A stretch of 64,000 nt of DNA from Paguma larvata (lineage: Eukaryota; Chordata; Mammalia; Carnivora; Viverridae), in contig CM057833.1 in NCBI GenBank assembly GCA_030068075.1, forward strand, positions 50,593,087 to 50,657,086, read 5' to 3'. The translations under genes were made by a program, and so were the position numbers. Below the pieces are notes generated by a model, which saw nothing but the letters and a program-made list of their open reading frames with translations, did no database searches and had not been told where the DNA came from. This document shows, piece by piece, positions 44,389-55,874 of the stretch (position 1 is the stretch's first letter; every line of letters begins with the position of its first letter).

Positions 44389-44839
44389 ACACACCTGTTT
44401 GGTTGTTTAATGAAACCTCTCCCCTTGTACTGCCCCAGGCACAAAGAACCAGTGTTCAGTGAGATGGACTCCAGAAATTGAGGCTGTCGTGGCACCGTTG
44501 AAGATTTTTTTTGGTTTTGTCTTTCGTTTTTGGTTTTTGTTTGTGGTTTTAGTGGAGAGGTCAGGGGGAGGAAAGTTGTCCCCGGTAAAACTGAAATCCT
44601 AGGCTAACACCTTGGGAGAGTGACTTTTTACCTTTTCTTTAGTCTCTCCTCCTTTGCAGTCATCTTTTTGCCTGTGGGCGGATTAAGGTTTGATGTGAAT
44701 TTTTGGTTTAGCTGGAATTAGTTCTTTTATGGCCTTGAGGAGGGTATGGAGAAACGTAAAACATACCAAGGGTTGACAGTAAAATTTAAAGATCAGATGA
44801 GGTTCTGGATGTGTCACCTGCTTGGAATGGTTCTGTAGT
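44389..44839. other. Unique sequence
   Basis: No gene or repeat recognised; a T/G-rich stretch lies at 44503-44550. Confidence 0.4.
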
Positions 44840-45100
44840 GACAGTGTTAGGACTTTATAAGCATTTTCTCATATAATCTTTATAACAACCCTTTGTCATA
44901 AGATAGATTTTTTCAGTGTATATTATGTCATCATTTATATCTCAATAGGCCTTGTTTTTATCGCCATTGTATGGATGGGGACACAGAGAGGGAAAGGGAG
45001 GGTTCAGTAACTGTGAGGTGATGCAGCTAGCTAGGGAAGTAGCTGGGACTGGAACCCAGGATCTGTGACACCACGCCCTTCCTCTGAATTGCAGTGAAAT
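44840..45100 (-). repeat. MIR with an internal insertion or expansion
   Basis: 'ataagcattttctcatataa', 'tctttataacaaccctttgt', 'atggatggggacacagagag', 'tgatgcagctagctagggaa' and 'gctgggactggaacccagga' follow reverse MIR. The middle is longer than usual. Confidence 0.75.
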
Positions 45101-46249
45101 ATGCTCTCTCCATTAGAGGTTTCTCCTCTAGAGCAAACTGGGTTTGCCGGTGCGCTATAAGGAGGCCCTGGTAGCAGAGGAAGGGGAAAGAGGGCTTCTT
45201 TGTGTTCACCTTTCATACAAATAGGCCTTTTTATGCTCAAGATTGGGACAAGGAGAAAAGCACTGGAGCCATCACGTAGGAAGTCCTCATATTGTGCCTT
45301 GACCAGAATGCAGTGTGTTGCATAATGCTCACAGTGAACCAGGGTATCATTATGGACGAACTTGAGAAAAGCAAGTACGTTGTCCCCAGATTCACTCTGG
45401 GAGAATTGCTGGTGTCACGAGTTGAACGCAGGTGTTGAGTCCACCATCTTGCCTATTCGACTTCTAATGCCTTCTACCTGACGATCACATGATGATGTTT
45501 GTGGCTTTAATTTCACATTGTTTCAGATTGTTTTATGGTTGATATATTTGGTATCCATTGGAAACTGCCAAAACTTTTCACTGCTGCATTTGGAGACAGA
45601 TAATAATGGGCTGCCATGTTAGTGATTCAGGACTTCTGGGAAACTGAAAGCGCCCGTGTGTACTTGTTTGGAGTCCATACGTTACGAGCGAGTCTGGCCC
45701 GAAAGGAGAACTATCCGTCTTCTGAAATGGAGTGCGGGTCTCTGAGTGGCTCAGCCCAGCAGGGAGGCAGTTATTACATAAGCTGAATACCAGGCCCGTG
45801 GGTTTCCCCAGCCTGCAAAAGGAGCAGCCTCTGCGTTATGAGGAAAACAGAAAGACCCATTTCTCTGTGGAGTGAGACTGAACAGGCAGCATCAGGCGCG
45901 AGGATATTCTGGCCGAAGGAAAATGTAGCTTAAGAAAGCCCCAGCTGGTTCAAGTAACTTAAGCCTCACTCCTCGTGAAATATTATCTGACAGTTTCCCC
46001 TTCCCCAAGTGGCTGGGGACTGAGTCAGAGCTGCTCCAGGAACCTGTGTTCTCATTTTGGCATTATAGATTTACCCCACTCTGCACACTAGACGGTTTTG
46101 TGAAAGGCCATATTGAGATCAAACATATTTGTGTGTGTGTGTGAATATAAAGGCAGTCCATAAATGTGCCGAGAAGCTTGCTCTGATGAATTCTTTTGTT
46201 CAGAAATTAACCATCACAGATTTCTAAGTGAGGACCTTCACATGTGTTC
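45101..46249. other. Unique sequence, candidate regulatory segment
   Basis: No gene is recognised. The part 45640-46100 is repeat-free, has above-background CpG and holds tgagtcag (about 46021), an AP-1-type site. This is weak evidence for an enhancer. Confidence 0.3.
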
Positions 46250-46420
46250 AGCACTGGGCTTGCTGACGTGACAGAGGCAGGAGGAGGAGAACGTGGGAAT
46301 GGAAGGGCTTTGAGAGCAGGGATGTGTCTGTTTTGTTTACTAACACACCATAGTTTCTGGAACAGTGTCAGGCACACAGTGGATGCTAAATAGATATTTG
46401 TTGAATGAGTGAGTATAGGC
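46250..46420 (+). repeat. L2 3' end
   Basis: 'gagagcagggatgtgtctgt', 'gtttctggaacagtgtcagg', 'cacacagtggatgctaaata' and 'gatatttgttgaatgagtga' match the L2 3' end closely. Confidence 0.75.
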
Positions 46421-46446
46421 CCCTGCCTGTAAAAGAGCTTGCGATA

Positions 46447-46550
46447 TAGTTTGTTTGCATTGGAATTAATTGTTAATTATTAATGTGAGCTCACAACCTA
46501 GTTTGTTTGCATTTGATTCATTAATTAATATTAATTAATTAGTGATTTTA
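46447..46550 (+). repeat. Imperfect 52-bp tandem duplication
   Basis: tagtttgtttgcatt begins at 46447 and again at 46499, each followed by an AT-rich TTAAT-rich stretch. The two units have since diverged. Confidence 0.7.
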
Positions 46551-46862
46551 TTCCTTTATTCTACATATGTGAGTGTCCTGGAGTCCTCAGTTTTATGAGT
46601 TCTTTAATCCCTTATTGTATTTTAATTTTATTTAAAAATTAAACTGGTAATGTGTTTCTTTAGAACATGAGAGAAAAGCAGATGAGTAAGAAGAAAAATA
46701 GTTAAAAGGTAATTATTTTCATTTAAGCTTATATCTTTCATAACTTTTTCTATGTAAATAGCAAATACACATATTAAAAAAAAGAGGCTCATTTTCAGGC
46801 AAAGTTGATTTTTTGACTTGCTTCTTCCCCTCCCCTTTATCAGTGTTATTGTGGATAACTTC

Positions 46863-47070
46863 CTTTTTTTTTTAAGTTTACTTATTTTGAGAGAGAGAGA
46901 GAGTATGCCTGAATGGGGGAGGGGCAGGGAGCGAGAGAGAAAATCCCAAGTAGGCCCTCCGCACTGCCAGCACAGAGCCCAACGCCAGGCTCGAACTCAC
47001 AGACCTTGAGATCATGACCTGAGCTAAAGTCCAGTCGGATGCTTAACCGACTTAGCCACCTACACCCCCT
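46863..47070 (-). mobile_element. SINEC inside old L1
   Basis: 'gcactgccagcacagagccc', 'gagatcatgacctgagctaa' and a decayed reverse head 'tagccacctacaccccc' identify it. The target duplication (tgtggataacttcc, tgtgaattttctta) is weak. Confidence 0.92.
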
Positions 47071-47114
47071 GTGAATTTTCTTAATCCTTATTGTTGGACA
47101 TTAGGTTTTTTCCC

Positions 47115-47158
47115 TTCCATCTCTCTCCCTCCCTCCCTTCCTCCCTCTCTCTCTCTTT
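47115..47158. repeat. (CTCC)n/(CT)n tract
   Basis: A pyrimidine-rich simple repeat of ctccctccctccc-like units within the old L1 segment. Confidence 0.75.
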
Positions 47159-47639
47159 ACCATAAACAAAGCTGTGATTGTTTGTAAACTTTCCCACACA
47201 TCCATGATTATTTTCTTGGTGATAATTCTTAGAAGTGGAATTACAGGTCAAAGGTCAAAGGCTTTTGATACATATAATCACACTGCCTGCTCCAAAGACT
47301 GGGAAGGTGCATACCTCTGTGTGTATTCTACTGACAGAAAGTGGCTTTTTCCGTTATACTGACAATGTGTATTATCATTTTTAAAATATTGACTATCTTC
47401 TGGGTTGAAAAAGTGAATATTATTATTGTTAACATGCTTTTTTGATTTGCTGGTGATTCTAAGTATCGTTTCATGTGTTTTTGGTCATTTGTATTTCTTC
47501 TTTTGCTAGTTCCTATCTGTTGTCGTACTCGGAGATTCATAAAGCACAAATCTTTTCTTGGTGCCTTCCAATTCACAACGGGACTTGCTGTGGCTTCACC
47601 CACAGTTAGCCCTCACTAACTGCCGATTCCTTTCATTTA

Positions 47640-47730
47640 TTCATCCGTCCGTCTACCATTTGTAGATTTGCTCAACGAATATTGAGGACCTACTAGGTGC
47701 CAGGCAGAGAAATACAGGCTCGTAATCTCA
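47640..47730 (-). repeat. L2 3'-end fragment
   Basis: 'tcaacgaatattgaggacct' and 'actaggtgccaggcagagaa' match the reverse L2 3' end. Confidence 0.55.
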
Positions 47731-47902
47731 AACAGCACTTTGAAAATTTTCTATATTGCTGTTATCTGCTACAAATCTTATGTTTTTAGAAAAGACACAT
47801 TAACATGATTTAATACAAAGAGTGGCTAATCCGAAAGTCTTTTCCTTGATGAATTTTCTTTAGGATGATAGAACTAAGCATAACTTTTCTGAGCATCCTG
47901 CA

Positions 47903-48226
47903 GAGGTCAACAAACTTTTTCTGGAAGGGGCCAGGTAGTAAATATTTTAGGCTTTGTAGGCCATTGCTGTCTCTGTAGCAGCGACTTCACTCTGCTCTAA
48001 GAGTGCAAAAGCAGCCCTAGGCAGATGAGCCCGGCTATGTGTCAATAAATGTTTACTTATAGACATTGAAATTTGCATGTTATTTCACCCGTCACAAAAT
48101 ATTATTTTTCTTTTGATTTTTTTTTCATTCATTTACAAGTGTAAAAACCTTTCTTCGCTTGTAGGTTGTACAGAAACAGCCAGTGAGCTGGATTTGGCTT
48201 GGGGTTTGCAGTTGGCCAACCTCTGG
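47903..48226 (+). repeat. hAT-Charlie-like DNA transposon fossil, longer form
   Basis: 'gaggtcaacaaactttttct', 'ggaaggggccaggtagtaaa', 'tattttaggctttgtaggcc', 'gtcacaaaatattatttttc', 'tacaagtgtaaaaacctttc' and 'ggtttgcagttggccaacct' follow one element end to end. The end sequences are near-inverted (caaac...gttgg). Confidence 0.78.
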
Positions 48227-48479
48227 GGTAGAATCTCAGAAGCATGCTTTCAGGCAGAGAGAAGCCAACCTAGTTTTGCCAATTTGCTATAAACAACCCC
48301 AGAATAGACAATTCGTAAAGGGATGATAGTTTGGAGTTTAGCTGGGGCTTGGGTATATCCCGACTCTTAATGACTTGCAAGGCGTAGTTCTTAGTGTTTT
48401 AGCTATATTTTTTGTTTCTGAAATGTATTTTATTATATATTTACTCATACAAACATTTCATAGTTAAGTGTAAAGAAAA

Positions 48480-48660
48480 AATGCTCTCCTATCCTTCGGC
48501 AACGATAGGAGATGTATTTTTGATGTATTTCTTTTTAGTCTTCACGTCAGTGTAGTGCTCACATTTGGGAGATCATTCTTTATAATCAATTTTGAATCCT
48601 GCTTTGTTTCTCTGCATACTCTATGATAATATTTTTCGATGCTGTTAAATATTCTAGTGT
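48480..48660 (-). mobile_element. Possible old L1 fragment
   Basis: 'gatgtatttctttttagtct' and 'tactctatgataatattttt' resemble antisense old L1. It abuts an L1 in the opposite direction. Confidence 0.35.
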
Positions 48661-48663
48661 AAA

Positions 48664-49250
48664 CTAAGACCACACTAAGATACCGCTATACACAGAATGG
48701 CTATAATTACAAAAAACCCAAACTCACTTATCCAAGAGACATGAAAACACGCGTTTACACAAAGATACGTGTGCAGATGTTCAAAGTAGTAGTATTTATA
48801 ATAGCCCAAAAGTGGAAACAACGCGAATGTTCATCAACTGGTGAATGCGTGAACAAAATATGGTATATTTATATAATAGAATACTATTCCACAAGAAAAA
48901 GGAGGAAAATACCGATGGAAGTTACAGCATGGATAAATCTCAAAAACTTTATGCTAAATGAAAGAAGACAGACACAAAGGAACATATACTGTATGATTAT
49001 AGTTATATGGCATTTCTAGAAAAGGCAAAAAAAAAAAAAAACAAAACAAGACAGAAAGCAGGTTAGAGTTTTCTGCAGCTGGGGTAGGAATGGGAGCAAC
49101 AGAACCTTTTTGAGGCAACGGGAAGGCTCTGAAAGTGGACTATGGTGATGAATGCACAATGAGACACCTTTACCAACTCTTGGACTGGACGTTCACAGTG
49201 GGTGAATTTTATGGTCTGTAAATTATACCTCAATAAAATTGTTAAAAATA
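48664..49250 (+). mobile_element. Old L1 3' end
   Basis: 'accacactaagataccgcta', 'agcccaaaagtggaaacaac', 'gttcatcaactggtgaatgc', 'aatactattccacaagaaaa', 'acatatactgtatgattata' and 'gtaaattatacctcaataaa' follow the end of ORF2 and 3' UTR of an old L1. An internal A-run lies at about 49028-49042. Confidence 0.85.
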
Positions 49251-51024
49251 TTCATTGCAAACTGAGTTTTTAATAGTATCTTTTTCCATTGTCTGAATGA
49301 TTCATTTCTTTACCCTGTGAGACTTGGGAGAAATATCCAGTGTTTATTTCCTTTTTGGCAGCCATTGGACTCAAGCAAGAATGCTGTAGTGGAATGAATC
49401 CTAATCGGGTGGGTAGAGAACCTTGTGTGGCTGCAGCCGGGTGGACCTCAGTTTCTCCATCTGTAAAATCTAGAAAAGAAGTGGATACAAAGAAATACTG
49501 GAGCCCAGGGGATAGAGGATCAGAAGAGAAAACTTGGTACTGGTGGTAATAGAAACACTGTCTTCCCCAAATTATGAAGCCAGTGGCTGATTACTCACCT
49601 CATCATCTTGTCCATGTCCGCCCAGCCCCCTCCTGCTCTCCTATATGGCCGGAAGTCAGTAGCAACTGTGTGCAGGCTGACCGTTACTAAGGAAAAGATC
49701 AGAAGTTGGAGGAGACTCAGGAGAGGCTGCAATGATGAACCGGTGACAAGAAGTTGGGTGGGATCTGCTTCGTAAACTGGAAGCCTTCTGCTGGGCCTCG
49801 GCCCCTGCCGTGGGGAGGAGCACCATTTGGGCGATTTAATCACCAGGAAGCTATCTAGGTTTTGTGCTCCCAAATAAGAATACAGAGCTCATGATAGGAA
49901 GACCGAGGTTGGAATTACTTTTAGAGTCAAGAGTTTAGAAGTGTCGCCGTGAAAATAATAGGTCATCATGTTTGCCTTCCCAGGAGAGTTTAAACTGAGT
50001 GAGACTGGACTGGTCTCCGAATCCTTGTGTTCTCTGTTCCCAGCCGAGTTCCAGGTTTTCCTAGAGTACAGCCAACAGGATCTGTACCCAGAAAACACAA
50101 AAGAAAAAGCTGTGGAAACTTAACTTGTAAATGTTTTTTTCATTAGCTCTAGGCTCCTAGCCACCAATAAACTGTATGCTTTTAAAAATCCTTTATTATT
50201 TTGAGAGCTTTAAAAAAAAGTGCTTTTTACCCTTATTCATATGCTTGGGATTTTCTTAAAATGTTACTTATCAAACCTTTATCTGTTTAGTCCCTCCAAA
50301 AGGTAATGGCATTCTAAGTTCTTGCTTAAAAGAAAAAAAAAAATCCCACTTAATAAACTCGCTGTAACTTGAGCCTGTTGGTGGTCTTGGAAGAAACCCA
50401 AATCCAGGTTTGGTTGATACTGTGTAATGTGAATGCAATTAGTAGTGGTTTTTCCAAAGTAGAAAGAGATGTAGGAAAATAATGCACAGCAAATTTAGGT
50501 CAGAGCAGGGAAGCTTATAAAACCTTATTTTTGTTTTCATTACCTTAAGTAATAGGGGAGCTTTTGTCTTTATTATGTAATTTCCCCAGCAATAATATGT
50601 TTTAAAACATTTCTGTGTTAATTTCTTACGTTTGATCAGAAAGCCAGAGTTTGCAAACCCCTGTGATGTGGCTACTGGCGCTGTTTACATATAGAAGATT
50701 TCTCGTTCATCTCTAGGAAGCCAACACTAAAATTACTGACGGGGGCAACTCTTACCACCTGTTTCTTCCTTCAGTACGAGGTCTGACGCAGCAGTTTCCA
50801 AGGGATTGACATCCTCTGGTTCTAGGCTGAGGAATGAATTGATCTGTATATTGATGTTGTCACAGTTCAGAGGATGTGATTTGATTCTAGCATATTTAAA
50901 TCTATGTGAACATATTGTAAATAAGGACAGGGGGTGTATCTTTCTGGTTCGGAGGAGAAACTCAGAAAATAGTAGCTATTAGTATTCTCACCCTCCAAAG
51001 TTGAGATGCAATTTACTCCTTCCA
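49251..51024. other. Unique sequence
   Basis: No gene is recognised in about 1.8 kb. A weak MIR-like stretch lies at 49385-49485 ('acctcagtttctccatctgt'). Open frames stay under 95 codons. Confidence 0.4.
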
Positions 51025-51415
51025 GATATACCATCCTTTCTGCCTCTCCTTGAATTCGCCAGACCTACTCCTGCTTTTCTTCTTTGGCATTTTTTTATTC
51101 CTTCTTCCTGAAGGCCAGATACCAGCCTGGACCACTCCCTCACTTCTTTTAGGTCTTCGTTCAAAGATACCGTCTCAGTGAGGTACTACCTATCTCCTTT
51201 CCTTGCTTTGTTTATTTATAGTATCATCATCATCGGATAAATCGATATACTGAGGTGCTGTGTATCTTACTTATTCATTTGGTTTATCATTTGGTCTACT
51301 GCCAATATGAGCTCCACGAGGGCAAGGATTTCTGTCTGATTTGGTCATTGCCGTGGACCCACTGCCTACACCATAATCGTGGCTACAACTTAGTTGAAGA
51401 ATGAATGAAGGAGTG
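51025..51415 (+). repeat. L2
   Basis: 'cactcccctcac'-like start, 'ctcacttcttttaggtcttc', 'gttcaaagataccgtctcag', 'tgagctccacgagggcaagg' and 'gttgaagaatgaatgaagg' follow the ORF2 end and 3' UTR of L2. Confidence 0.78.
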
Positions 51416-51594
51416 AATGAATGCAGATTCTACCATTTACCGGCTATGTGGCAATGGCTAGTACGTTCGCTCTCTTGGATTCTCCGCTGGATTCCCCGTT
51501 CGTCTCATGAAGTGGCATGTGTGGATCCCATGAAGTGTCACACACGGGACATAGTTCTTCCATGCTGTGTTCCGCAAATGCACTCATTCATGTT

Positions 51595-52050
51595 TTCATC
51601 TAACAAGTCAGACCCTGTTCCTGCCTTCACAGAGTTTAATCTTGGAGGAGGGGGCAGGAATTGGACAAATGTAGGAGTAATTCTAGTAACGTGGGCTAAC
51701 AAGAGTAATTAATAGGGAGGGTGCAGTGAGTTATGGGGTCGTCCGTGATGGACTCTTAATCCAGATGTGGAGACGGGATTGTCGAAGGCCTCCAGGAGGA
51801 AGGGGACTCATAGCTGAGATCTGGAGAATAGGCCCCGGACAGGTGGAGCCGGGGTGATGCAAAGGGGGGTGTGAAGAGAAGTCCAGGAAGGAAGAATAAT
51901 GTACAGAGGCTGGAAGTGAGTAACCGTGGAATATGGAAGAACTGAAAAGAGAGCTAGCAGGCCATGCCAGGGAGCTTGGATTTGATGCTAAGGGCAGTGT
52001 GGAGCCATGGAAGAATTCCAAGGACGGGAGTGACTTGGTCAGACTTTCCT
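51595..52050 (-). repeat. L2
   Basis: 'gaccctgttcctgccttcac', 'aggcctccaggaggaagggg', 'actcatagctgagatctgga', 'gaagtccaggaaggaagaat' and 'gagccatggaagaattccaa' with 'ggagtgacttggtcaga' follow reverse L2 in order over 450 bp. It faces the plus-strand L2 at 51025. Confidence 0.75.
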
Positions 52051-52479
52051 TTGCAACAGTTATTTAATTCAGTAAGACAGTGTTTGCTCCTGCAATGAGG
52101 AACTCAAACACAAGCTCCCCAGAAGGCAGATTGTGAAAACAGTTAAAGGGGCTTCCAGAAAGTGAATCTTTAGGCTCCTTAAAGTCCACTGAAATATTGT
52201 TGCATCTGACTGGTGAGTCTCACAGCAATAAATTTAGAATTCACTTTCACCCCCCACATACCTAAGAAGCGTCATTATTTTTGGGTGTATAGTTCATAGC
52301 TTGAGTTTAGGGACCTGGTGTTGCTGCAGACATAGATATTCCCACTGAACTCAGTATCACTGTGGGGCAGACAAATACAGCAGGAATGAAGAGGCCAAGA
52401 GAGTTCTAATCTGCCTTTGGACCCAGAAGGAGTGACAGCACCTCCTACCCAGCTCTAGTTGCCGAGGGGGAAAAAAGTG
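52051..52479. other. Unique sequence
   Basis: No gene or repeat recognised. Confidence 0.4.
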
Positions 52480-52690
52480 GCCACGATGTTGGGTGGTAGA
52501 GGAGACACCCAGCAGACTTTGGTCCTACCCTCGCTCTGCGACCTACTCATTACGCGTGATGTGGTGTTGGCAACTACTTAACCCCTCTGATCCTCAGTTT
52601 CCTTTTCTGGAAAATGGAGTTAATGCTACCTCTCTTTCGGGGTTGGTAGGATTCAGTGAGATAAAGTATGGTTAGTTCTGCTCATAGCAC
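52480..52690 (+). repeat. MIR
   Basis: 'gctctgcgacctactcatta', 'ggcaactacttaacccctct', 'gatcctcagtttccttttct', 'ggaaaatggagttaatgcta' and 'gctcatagcacttg' follow MIR. Confidence 0.77.
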
Positions 52691-53232
52691 TTGTTTTAAA
52701 AACATGAATTTGTTTCCTCCTGGGTGATAAATTGGGGAACAATTTGCACACAAGACACATGTGATCAATGTTATCCACGAGAAAAGCTAGGCGAGCTCAG
52801 AAAACTGCACCCAGCTGAGGGGAAGATGCAGAACCCACAGCTTAAACATCTACCTGCTCCCAGAGCTCTCTGTGTGTGTCCGAGCCCCACCCATCCACAT
52901 CTGGTGTTACAACTTTCAGTCTCATTTCCCATAACTCTCCTTCCACCACTTCTCAATCCCATGGGCTGCGACCCTTCCAACACTCACTTCTCCAAGCAAA
53001 CTTAAATCTTTTTTAGGGTAAAGTGCCACATTTATTGCTTATGTATGTCTTACCCATCAAGCTTATATAAAAAACTGTGCTACCATTTTTATTAGATTCC
53101 TGTCTTTGGTGTCACTAGTGAAGTTTTTGAGTGGTGTGCCACAATCCAATTTCCCCATAAGCCTTGTAGTTTTTATTACATGATTTTGCATACCATGGTG
53201 ATATTTTGGAACTTGCATTTTCTGGTATAGAA
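52691..53232. other. Unique sequence
   Basis: No gene or repeat recognised. Confidence 0.4.
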
Positions 53233-53248
53233 AAGCTGACTGTATTTA

Positions 53249-53460
53249 CATTTTTTAAAATATTTATTCATTTTTTGAGAGAGAGAAAGAGAAAGTGCAA
53301 GTAGGGTAGGGGCAGAGAGAGAGACACACACAGAATCTGAAGCGGGACCCAGGCTGAGCTGTCAGCCCAGAGCCCAACATGGGGCTTGAACTCACGACCT
53401 GAGAGATCATGACCTGAGCCGAAGCTGGACGCCTAACTAACTGAGCCACCCAGGCGCCCC
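53249..53460 (-). mobile_element. SINEC, left arm of an inverted pair
   Basis: Full felid-type copy ending in reverse head 'gagccacccaggcgcccc'. The target duplication is aagctgactgtattta (53233-53248) and aaactgcctatattta (53461-53476), 13 of 16. Its head faces the next SINE 27 bases away. Confidence 0.96.
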
Positions 53461-53487
53461 AAACTGCCTATATTTAAAAAACCCAAA

Positions 53488-53708
53488 GGGGCGCCTGGGT
53501 GGCTCAGTTGGTTGGGCGGCCAACTTCAGCTCAGGTCATGATCTCATGGTCTGTGAGTTTGAGCCCCACATGGGGCTCTGTGCTGATGGCTCAGACCCTG
53601 GAGCCTGCTTCAGATTCTGTATCTCCCTCTCTCTGCCCTTCCCCTGCTCATGCTCTGTCTCTATGTCTCTCAAAAATTAAAAAAAAAAAAACAAAAAAAA
53701 CAAAACAA
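53488..53708 (+). mobile_element. SINEC, right arm of an inverted pair
   Basis: Head ggggcgcctgggtggctcag, full body and an A-rich tail with AAACAAAAC repeats. The likely target duplication (aaaacccaa-like on both sides) merges with the tail. Confidence 0.96.
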
Positions 53709-55039
53709 ACAACCCAACACAGTGCCTGACAGACTAAAAGTGCCTTTTAATAAGTGGCACTTACTAAAACGTAGCTGTTTTATTATTATCCATTAAAATG
53801 TGATGTTGGATTGGGAGAGGGATAACTAGCATTTAATCACTTTGATGGTGAACATAAGGGAAACAGAACACCTGAGTGGAAGGGTCTCGGGTGCTTATCT
53901 TTTCTGAGTGTGTGCTGGTCAGACCACTCTTGGCCTGTCATTGGTGACAAACCAGATATGTCTAGAGAAGAGCAATCCGGGAAGAGGGAAGGATACGAAA
54001 GGTCTTTAAACTCATTAGAGAGCTGCCTTGGGGAAGAAGGATGGCTTGGTTCTGTGGGGTTTCACACAAAGCAGAAGCTCTCGGGGCCCAGGGGTCTGCT
54101 AAGCACAGGGCTGCTGGGGCTGCTGTGGGGTGGACGAGGACAGAGAGAAGTCAGACTTTGGAGGTTTTACCTTTAAGGTTCCCTTTTTGTAAAAAAAAAA
54201 AAAAAAAAAAAAAGATAAAGTATGCAGACAGATAACTGCAGGTTTACCAGAATAAATTTGATACAGAAACAACCCAAAGCTTTCCAGCCATACTTGGGCT
54301 TTTACTTCCTTTTTTTAATGGTCTAAAAGCATAGCTCGCATGTGTACGTATTTACATACTGATTTTTCTTTAGTTATGCCCTTGAACACTGGAAATCTAA
54401 AGACTGTGCTTAACAAATATTTATGGCTTGGGGCATGCTTAGGAATAGTGAAATCACATAATCACATCACTGCTTTCCATCCAGAGTTCCTTTTTTCCTC
54501 TTTTCTTCTTCTTCTTCTTTCCCCGCCCCGCCTCCCGCCCCCCCCCCCCCCCAACTCAGGGAGAAAACTCAACTACTTGCTGATCTGGCTTTAATTTCTC
54601 TCTGACATCCTGTGTAGCTTTTGTCCTCTCCAGTTGGGCCAGGCTGTTAAGCTCTTGTAATAGGAAGATGTCATCAAATCTTGGACCCTCTCAGTCGAGC
54701 TATGCAGGAGAGAAGCCCCAGAATGCATGCAGAATTTTAGCTGAGGGTTGGCAGAGTCTGCCTCAGGTATTTGCAGTGGGATACTCGGAGCCTGAAGACT
54801 AAAGGGCTTAGTGCAGTATCTCTAGAATAATTGTTTTTAGACCCCTGGATAAATGAACATTAATTATACTGGACAGTCTGTCTGTATACTGATGTGGAAG
54901 ATTCTAGGTTTCTATCTGATCTTGCTATTAAGAATAGAAGATGTTTCAAACATATTTGATTTCATTCAAAGAGTTTTCTTTTTAATCATAGATGGGGCAG
55001 TGCTGTTCACATGCTAAATGTTAATAAAACATTAAAACA
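53709..55039. other. Unique sequence with A and C runs
   Basis: No gene is recognised. An A-run of about 23 lies at 54191-54213, and a pyrimidine tract ends in C15 at 54538-54552. Open frames are under 90 codons. Confidence 0.4.
54491..54552. repeat. Polypyrimidine tract ending in C15
   Basis: TTC repeats are followed by CCCCGCCCCGCC-like blocks and 15 C. The C-blocks could form an i-motif, and the minus strand a G-quadruplex. Confidence 0.8.
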
Positions 55040-55057
55040 TAAAATGGCATATTTTTA

Positions 55058-55284
55058 AAATGGTTTTTTATGTTTGTTTAGTTTTGAGAGAGAGAGAGAG
55101 ACAGAGAGAGAGAGACCGAGTGTGAGCAGGGGAGGGGCAGAGAGGAGGAAGACAGAATCCGAAGCAGGCTCCAGGCTCTGAGCTGTCAACACAGAGCCCG
55201 ACGTGGGACTCAAACTCACGAACTGTGAGATCATGACTTGAGCCGAAGTCAGACTCTTAACTGACTGAGCCCCCCAGGTGCCCC
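55058..55284 (-). mobile_element. SINEC with 18-bp target duplication
   Basis: Full copy with long GA tract, 'gagctgtcaacacagagccc' and reverse head 'gagccccccaggtgcccc'. The duplication taaaatggcatattttta (55040-55057) and taacatggtatattttta (55285-55302) matches in 16 of 18. Confidence 0.96.
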
Positions 55285-55302
55285 TAACATGGTATATTTT
55301 TA

Positions 55303-55874
55303 ATGGAAACTATGTCGTTCTCATGCCTTAAAAATGAATGTTATCTTCTTTTGTTTGTTTGTTTCTACAAAGAGCACATAGGATTTAAGTTTACTCTTAA
55401 TCCGATTTTTCCAAAACTAATAAATCTCTTCCTTTGGGAATCTGTTCTCCCTTCCGAGCTCTTTGGAATATGCGGATGGTGTTTCCACGTAGGAGTTCTT
55501 GAGCTAGGTGTATTGATGATAAGAACACGTAGGAAACCTCTGATAGCTAAGCCTGAGACATTCTGATTGGCTGGCCTGGCCTCACAGATGATGGCCAGAG
55601 GGATCGGGCTGGCGTTGCCGTTTTCCCCAGCCGTGCACCTGGATGGACAAGCCTGCTCGGAAAATGACTCTAACCAACATTTCCAGCCCAGCTGCAGCTG
55701 GTTGCAGAAGCAAGCACGGGGGTCAACCATTGCTTGGGGCAAGTGACCCGCAAGTCAGCCTCTTTCCTTCGGCCTGATGGACCAGTTGTTCCCACCTGCT
55801 TCCTCCCCCAAAGACGTGTGACTTCAAATAAATAAGGTTGCCCATCTATTTTGGTGCTTTCCCCTCTCCCTTAG
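55303..55874. other. Unique sequence
   Basis: No gene is recognised. A 125-codon minus-strand frame (55365-55742) and an 87-codon plus-strand frame overlap, neither with a known family. Confidence 0.4.

Larger units (their letters stand above)
46625..47500 (-). mobile_element. Old L1 fragment, split by a SINE
   Basis: The right part (47080-47500) carries 'ttattgttggacattaggtt', 'ataattcttagaagtggaat', 'tacaggtcaaaggtcaaagg' and 'tttggtcatttgtatttctt', typical of antisense old L1. The left part (46625-46860) fits the same element more weakly. Frames are broken. Confidence 0.6.
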
